Part shown: positions 24,762 through 28,231 of the stretch, piece after piece
Numbering within the stretch: position 1 is the stretch's first letter
Layout: each line of letters starts with the position of its first letter
Source: Saprospiraceae bacterium
GTDB lineage: Bacteria > Bacteroidota > Bacteroidia > Chitinophagales > Saprospiraceae
Direction of reading: 5' to 3'
DNA length: 28,231 bases
NCBI GenBank assembly: GCA_023299965.1
Contig: JALZVN010000089.1
Coordinates: forward strand, 1-28,231
Position numbers and translations under genes: made by a program
The notes under the pieces: model-generated
Database searches by the model: none
Told to the model about the DNA's origin: nothing
What the model saw: the letters and a program-made list of their open reading frames with translations, nothing else

Positions 24762-25007
24762 TTATTGGTTATCTCTCCACTCATACACCCATTTCGCCTG
24801 AATCATTTCTAGGTGTCCTTCATTACTTTGTTCTTTAGTCCCTTCGAAAGTAGGAATCTCAAGTATCCACTGGAGTAGATCTGTAAATCGGATTCTATAT
24901 ATACGGCTTTCACCAAAATCATCTCCAAACTTGTCGTATAACTTAATGGCTATATCCTCGTGATCCTCCCAAAATATTGGTAAGTCATCTATTTCTTTAA
25001 ATGGCAT
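24762..25007 (-). CDS. iscX: IscX-like Fe-S assembly adaptor
   Basis: 81 residues, resembling the IscX/YfhJ family. The hallmarks are a winged-helix start with WEDHEDIAIKLYDKFGDD, then RIRFTDLLQWI matching the family's V-R-F-T-D-x-x-x-W, then QSNEGHLEMIQAKWVYEW matching the SNE...L..I...W end. IscX is a small acidic iron-binding modulator of the cysteine desulfurase IscS. This copy has about 10 extra N-terminal residues and an insertion in the loop before RFTD. It lies 10 bases downstream of the ferredoxin gene, the same order as the tail of the isc operon of E. coli, but iscS, iscU and the hsc chaperones are not here. Confidence 0.85.
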   Translation of the reverse strand: MPFKEIDDLPIFWEDHEDIAIKLYDKFGDDFGESRIYRIRFTDLLQWILEIPTFEGTKEQSNEGHLEMIQAKWVYEWRDNQ

Positions 25008-25017
25008 CTGGTATTTT

Positions 25018-25359
25018 TTAGTGTTCGTGTCCGATAATAAGTTTCTGATCTGGTATTTTAACCTCTAATTCCGCATCCTCATCTAAGATAATGCTCTGAC
25101 ATCCAAGTCTTGATTCAAGAGTAGGGCTTATAGCTCTATCAATGAAATCTTCTTCTTTGTCCGAAATCTCCTCCAAATGCTCATCTCCTTTAAGGACATA
25201 AACATGGCAAGTACTACATGCGCAGACTTCGCCGCAATTGTGATTGAGGTGTATTCCGTTCTCTTCTGCTGCTTCTAGTATAGATAAGCCTTTTTCGATG
25301 TTCTCTACCTCGACAGGCTTGATATCCTTGTCCTCAAAAGTAAATTTAATTTTTGCCAT
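25018..25359 (-). CDS. fdx: ISC-type [2Fe-2S] ferredoxin
   Basis: A 113-residue adrenodoxin/Fdx-type ferredoxin that would donate electrons in Fe-S cluster assembly or to oxygenases. Cluster ligands are Cys42, Cys48 and Cys51 in NCGEVCACSTCHV and Cys87 in RLGCQ; Cys46 is the extra non-ligand cysteine typical of the class. The acidic helix (EEISDKEEDFIDRA) is the usual partner-binding surface. It ends in IIGHEH. As first gene of the operon, it follows a strong promoter with a very short leader. IscX directly downstream supports a role in Fe-S assembly. Confidence 0.93.
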   Translation of the reverse strand: MAKIKFTFEDKDIKPVEVENIEKGLSILEAAEENGIHLNHNCGEVCACSTCHVYVLKGDEHLEEISDKEEDFIDRAISPTLESRLGCQSIILDEDAELEVKIPDQKLIIGHEH

Positions 25360-25377
25360 TGTACCTTAGTTATTTTG

Positions 25378-25408
25378 CAAAAGTAATTTTATTCAATTAG
25401 CAAAACAA
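25378..25408 (-). promoter_or_regulatory. promoter of the fdx-iscX-kdsC-ubiA-maf operon
   Basis: On the minus strand a -33 TTG (25408-25406, within CTTGTTTTG) is followed after 20 bases by a -7 element TACTTTTG (25385-25378), an exact TAnnTTTG match. Transcription would begin about 12-14 bases before the ATG at 25359, a very short leader. Spacing and both elements fit the Bacteroidota primary sigma consensus. Confidence 0.65.
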
Positions 25409-25571
25409 GATACTTGATGTATAGTTTTAGAATTAAAATTTCTAGGCTTTCTAAATGCCAACGATAATACTAAATACGCAATGATCTCAAGTGTATGGTC
25501 GTATTTCTATCCAATACCCTTGTAGTGAACATTTCTCTCAAGGATTTACAACTTTATAGGTAGTTTTTTTT

Positions 25572-25725
25572 GCGTAATGGATAGAAGTGAGTAGACTGAG
25601 GGGCGATCTTTCATCGCTCTGAAGGAGAAGTCCAAGCTTATCCAGGCGTAGGACCGCAGCGATAGCGGAGTCACGCATAGCCAGGCCTCATGGGCAAGGA
25701 GGGCAGCATGGCATGAGGTACGCCC
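25572..25725 (-). repeat. intergenic structured element B (one of three related copies)
   Basis: Read on the minus strand it begins GGGCGTACC (25725-25717) and ends CCATTACGC (25580-25572), followed by a run of eight A. Hairpin 1 pairs CCTCATG with CATGAGG (plus-strand 25686-25692 and 25712-25718). A core reading TGGCTATGCGTGACTCC and CCGCTATCGCTGCGGTCC follows. A short stem GCGAT/ATCGC (25603-25617) lies before the terminal motif. It sits 82 bases downstream of the OmpA gene's stop, behind that gene's terminator, in the same orientation. The remainder of the gap, 25409-25571, is AT-rich with no feature seen. Confidence 0.6.
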
Positions 25726-25748
25726 AAAATACTTACCAATACCATCAA

Positions 25749-25785
25749 ACAAAAAAGCCTGTTTGAAATGAATCAAACAGGCTTT
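25749..25785 (-). terminator. intrinsic terminator of the OmpA-family gene
   Basis: On the minus strand, 22 bases after the stop at 25808, a perfect 12-base stem (plus-strand arms AAAGCCTGTTTG at 25754-25765 and CAAACAGGCTTT at 25774-25785) with an 8-base loop runs into a T-rich tail (TTTTTTGTTTG). It is a strong Rho-independent terminator. Confidence 0.9.
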
Positions 25786-25807
25786 AATATTACTTTATAA
25801 AACGGGT

Positions 25808-28198
25808 CTAGAATGGACAACCATTGCAAGTATCAACCTTTGGGTTGGATCTTGCTGCTGACTTGGCGTTTTCACCGCAGCCTGCACATGATAATACTCT
25901 AAACTCTGTACGTCTATTTAACTGGTGCTCTTTTTCAGAACATGGAATGTTATTCTTACAGTTATTTACATTCACATCTTCACCAAATCCTTTAGCGACC
26001 AATCTGTCATTAGGGACTCCTTTCTCCCCTAACCACTTCACTACTGACTTAGCTCTACGAGATGACAGTCTATCATTGTAGTTATCACTACCTCTAGAAT
26101 CTGTGTGCGAACCAATCTCAACTACATAGTCAGGATTATTTTGCATCAAAGTCAACAGCTTATTTAAATCTTCCTCTGCATCATCTCTGATGTAAGACTG
26201 ATCAAAGTCATAATAGATATGCAATAAGTAGTAGATTGATCCATCTACTCCTGCAGTCGTTGGACTTGGTTGGAATGGACCAGTAGATTCTACTAATTGT
26301 CCATCAACATACTTCTGTCCATCAATATACACAACTCCGTCTGAAGGAACTGCTGATGGTACCGTAGTTACGATCTCCGTTGCTGCCAATGGCTTAGATA
26401 ATGTAAGATTACCTACAAGTGTCTGAGACTCTTGTAATCCTCTTGTACACTTCTCTGTAGAAGCATCACCATAAGCTTCCTTTGACCCCTTGATCGTATA
26501 ACAACAATCATCAATCAACATAAAGCTGTATCTACCGTCTTCTCCTGTAGTAGCTGTTTGATCTTCCTCGTCGCAATCGTTAAGTAAAGTGATAATAGCA
26601 CCTTCCATTGGAAGTTGTGTCTCACCATCGTATACTATCCCTTCTACGTCAAACTTCATCGCTCCATTTAATGGAATCTCTACAAAAGTCTTTTCGCTTA
26701 AATCAGCTGTTGTACAGCCTTCTTTTTCGTTTTCATCATATGTTTCTGCAGAAGCTTGGAAAGTACAACACTCGTTTAATCTCATATCAATGAATACTTT
26801 ACCGTTTTCAGCAGTAGTATATGTATTACCAGTGCAATCGTCTACAACAGTTGCGCCTTCGATAGGCTCTTTTGTATTTTCATCGAATACATAGATCTCA
26901 ACTGGTACAGCTGTCTTCTGGAAGCTGTAGATATCATCTCTACCTGCTCCTCCTGTTCTATCAGAAGAGATATAACCACAAGTACCTTCTTCATTGAAGA
27001 TGATACCGAAGTCATCAGAAACTGTATTGATTGGGTAACCCATGTTATCAATAGGTCCAAAATTACCGTTGCCTTTGTCATCCATAAAGTAGATGTCAAG
27101 TCCTCCGATTCCGATGTGTCCATCAGAAGAGAAATACAATCTACCAGTTTGGTGATAGTAAGGAAAGATTTCATTAGCTTCAGTATTGATCTCAGGACCT
27201 AAGTTTGTAGGTGGTCCCCAGGAGCTCCCTTGCTTGTCTGCGTAGTATAAATCCATACCACCGAATCCACCTGGCATATCAGAAGAGAAGTATAATTTGC
27301 TTCCATCCAAAGATAGCGTAGGGTGAGCTACAGAGTACTCATCAGAGTTGAAAGGTAATCCAACTGGGTCAGAGAAACTTCCATTTCCATTATTGTTTAC
27401 TGAAAATACTTTAAGTTTAACAATGTCATCATCAGACTTACCTTCTAGGTTGTTTCTTGTATAAAACATCATAGATTGGTCTGCTGAGAATGTTGGTGCA
27501 GCATCGTGAAATTTAGTATTGGCGCTTGACCATTTAGATGGTCTACCATACTGGTACTCTCCACAAACACCTCCTTCTTCTCCACTGCCTGTAGATTTAC
27601 GATCTACATAGTAAAGGTCTAAGAAAGGGTTACCTGTCCAAGAGTGCGTACGATCAACTGCTGAAGAAGCAGATCTCTCAGAAGAGAAAACGATACCATC
27701 TTCATAGTAAACTGGACTAAAATCATCCAAATTCGAGTTAAAATCTAAGTGTTTAACATCATAGATGCCACTATTCTTAGTCATCAATTCTTCCTCATAA
27801 TCGCAAGCTCTTACAAGGTATTGCCCTCTAATATCGTCAGGTCTTGCAGCAATAAATTTGCTGTACCATTCCTGAGCCATATCGCACTTTCCATTACGCT
27901 GAAGTGCTTGGCCATAAAATAAGTTGTGATCTGCTGTTGCTTCTGGGAGTCTTACAATCTGACCATACCAGAACTCTGCATTTTCAGAGTCACTAATTTT
28001 TCGGTAAGCTTCTGCTATCAGAATTTTAGCCTCCGAACTGTCACTGTTATCCAATACTTGATTTAACAATTCTATGGCCCCGACATAATTTAGATCCTCC
28101 ATATTCTTCTGTGCTTTTTTAAGCTTAGAAGATTGAGCAAAAAGACCGCCTGTAAGAATCGTTACCATCAATACAGATAGTAAAGAACGCTTTAACAT
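25808..28198 (-). CDS. OmpA-family protein with TPR, PD40 propeller and CNA/CarboxypepD-like domains (PorE-like)
   Basis: 796 residues. A signal peptide (1-21, ending GGLFAQ) precedes TPR-like helices to about 135, then PD40/WD40-like propeller blades at about 155-425. The blade motifs are KLYFSSDMPGGFGGMDLYY, RLYFSSDGHIGIGGLDIY and CGYISSDRTGGAGRDDIY. Two carboxypeptidase-regulatory-like beta domains follow (432-512 and 516-600), then the OmpA C-terminal peptidoglycan-binding domain (about 657-770) with HTDSRGSDNYN, likely ligands Asp700 and Arg715, and NRRTEF. A short Cys-rich tail (CAGC, CNGC) ends it. The domain order equals that of PorE, a T9SS component linking the apparatus to peptidoglycan, though many Bacteroidota carry several such paralogues. 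It is transcribed alone, with a strong terminator downstream. Confidence 0.9.
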   Translation of the reverse strand: MLKRSLLSVLMVTILTGGLFAQSSKLKKAQKNMEDLNYVGAIELLNQVLDNSDSSEAKILIAEAYRKISDSENAEFWYGQIVRLPEATADHNLFYGQALQRNGKCDMAQEWYSKFIAARPDDIRGQYLVRACDYEEELMTKNSGIYDVKHLDFNSNLDDFSPVYYEDGIVFSSERSASSAVDRTHSWTGNPFLDLYYVDRKSTGSGEEGGVCGEYQYGRPSKWSSANTKFHDAAPTFSADQSMMFYTRNNLEGKSDDDIVKLKVFSVNNNGNGSFSDPVGLPFNSDEYSVAHPTLSLDGSKLYFSSDMPGGFGGMDLYYADKQGSSWGPPTNLGPEINTEANEIFPYYHQTGRLYFSSDGHIGIGGLDIYFMDDKGNGNFGPIDNMGYPINTVSDDFGIIFNEEGTCGYISSDRTGGAGRDDIYSFQKTAVPVEIYVFDENTKEPIEGATVVDDCTGNTYTTAENGKVFIDMRLNECCTFQASAETYDENEKEGCTTADLSEKTFVEIPLNGAMKFDVEGIVYDGETQLPMEGAIITLLNDCDEEDQTATTGEDGRYSFMLIDDCCYTIKGSKEAYGDASTEKCTRGLQESQTLVGNLTLSKPLAATEIVTTVPSAVPSDGVVYIDGQKYVDGQLVESTGPFQPSPTTAGVDGSIYYLLHIYYDFDQSYIRDDAEEDLNKLLTLMQNNPDYVVEIGSHTDSRGSDNYNDRLSSRRAKSVVKWLGEKGVPNDRLVAKGFGEDVNVNNCKNNIPCSEKEHQLNRRTEFRVLSCAGCGENAKSAARSNPKVDTCNGCPF

Positions 28199-28231
28199 GC
28201 TACTAGTGTTTTATAAAGTTAACGGGACTAA

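Noticed and set aside
25546..25776. 76-codon minus-strand frame in the gap downstream of the OmpA gene
   Set aside because: It spans the terminator and structured element B and has no protein-like pattern; other copies of the element do not keep a frame.

Overview
The window looks like a chromosomal segment of an AT-rich member of the Bacteroidota, most likely Saprospiria or a close relative. The grounds are: two proteins with type IX secretion (T9SS) C-terminal signals, one type A and one type B (gliding-associated, CHU_C-like); a giant SprB-repeat surface protein; a PorE-like OmpA protein; a TPR-type hybrid histidine kinase; a DUF368 transporter; and promoters of the Bacteroidota form TTG-N19/20-TAnnTTTG rather than E. 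coli -35/-10 boxes. No rRNA, tRNA, insertion sequence, phage gene or CRISPR array is visible. The class assignment is inference; the phylum is well supported.

Layout. 1-3018 (+): the tail of an unidentified gene, then a tight run of a DUF368/PopT-type polyprenyl-phosphate transporter, shikimate dehydrogenase (aroE) and proline dehydrogenase. 3015-6511 (-): a secreted FG-GAP/ASPIC-UnbV protein with a type A sorting signal, and upstream of it a small predicted outer-membrane protein with a strongly basic tail. 6643-7512 (+): a SAM-dependent methyltransferase. 7509-10964 (-): a small histidine-kinase-like ATPase lacking an evident phospho-acceptor helix, and a 900-residue TPR hybrid kinase with a recognisable promoter overlapped by an inverted repeat. 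11093-11950 (-): formyltetrahydrofolate deformylase (purU). 12145-12498 (+): an unrecognised 117-residue protein.

12499-13151 is a gene-free, densely structured intergenic region. 13152-22499 (-) is one 3115-residue type B T9SS surface protein with a duplicated block of about 390 residues, each block made of five SprB-like modules. 22744-25359 (-) is a compact operon, fdx-iscX-kdsC-ubiA-maf, with a good promoter just before fdx. 25808-28198 (-) is a PorE-like OmpA-family protein with its own terminator.

Themes. Three genes belong to the T9SS/cell-surface world: two cargo proteins and one peptidoglycan-anchoring OmpA protein that resembles a T9SS component. The most unusual non-coding signal is a family of three intergenic elements (12519-12665 +, 12893-13081 -, 25572-25725 -). 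They share a 5' motif like GGGCCTACC, a hairpin just after it, a core around TTATGC, a second hairpin and a 3' motif like CCATTACGC. Each lies just downstream of a gene in that gene's own orientation, and two sit directly behind an intrinsic terminator. They look like dispersed REP-like or structured-RNA elements and are the best candidate here for something undescribed.
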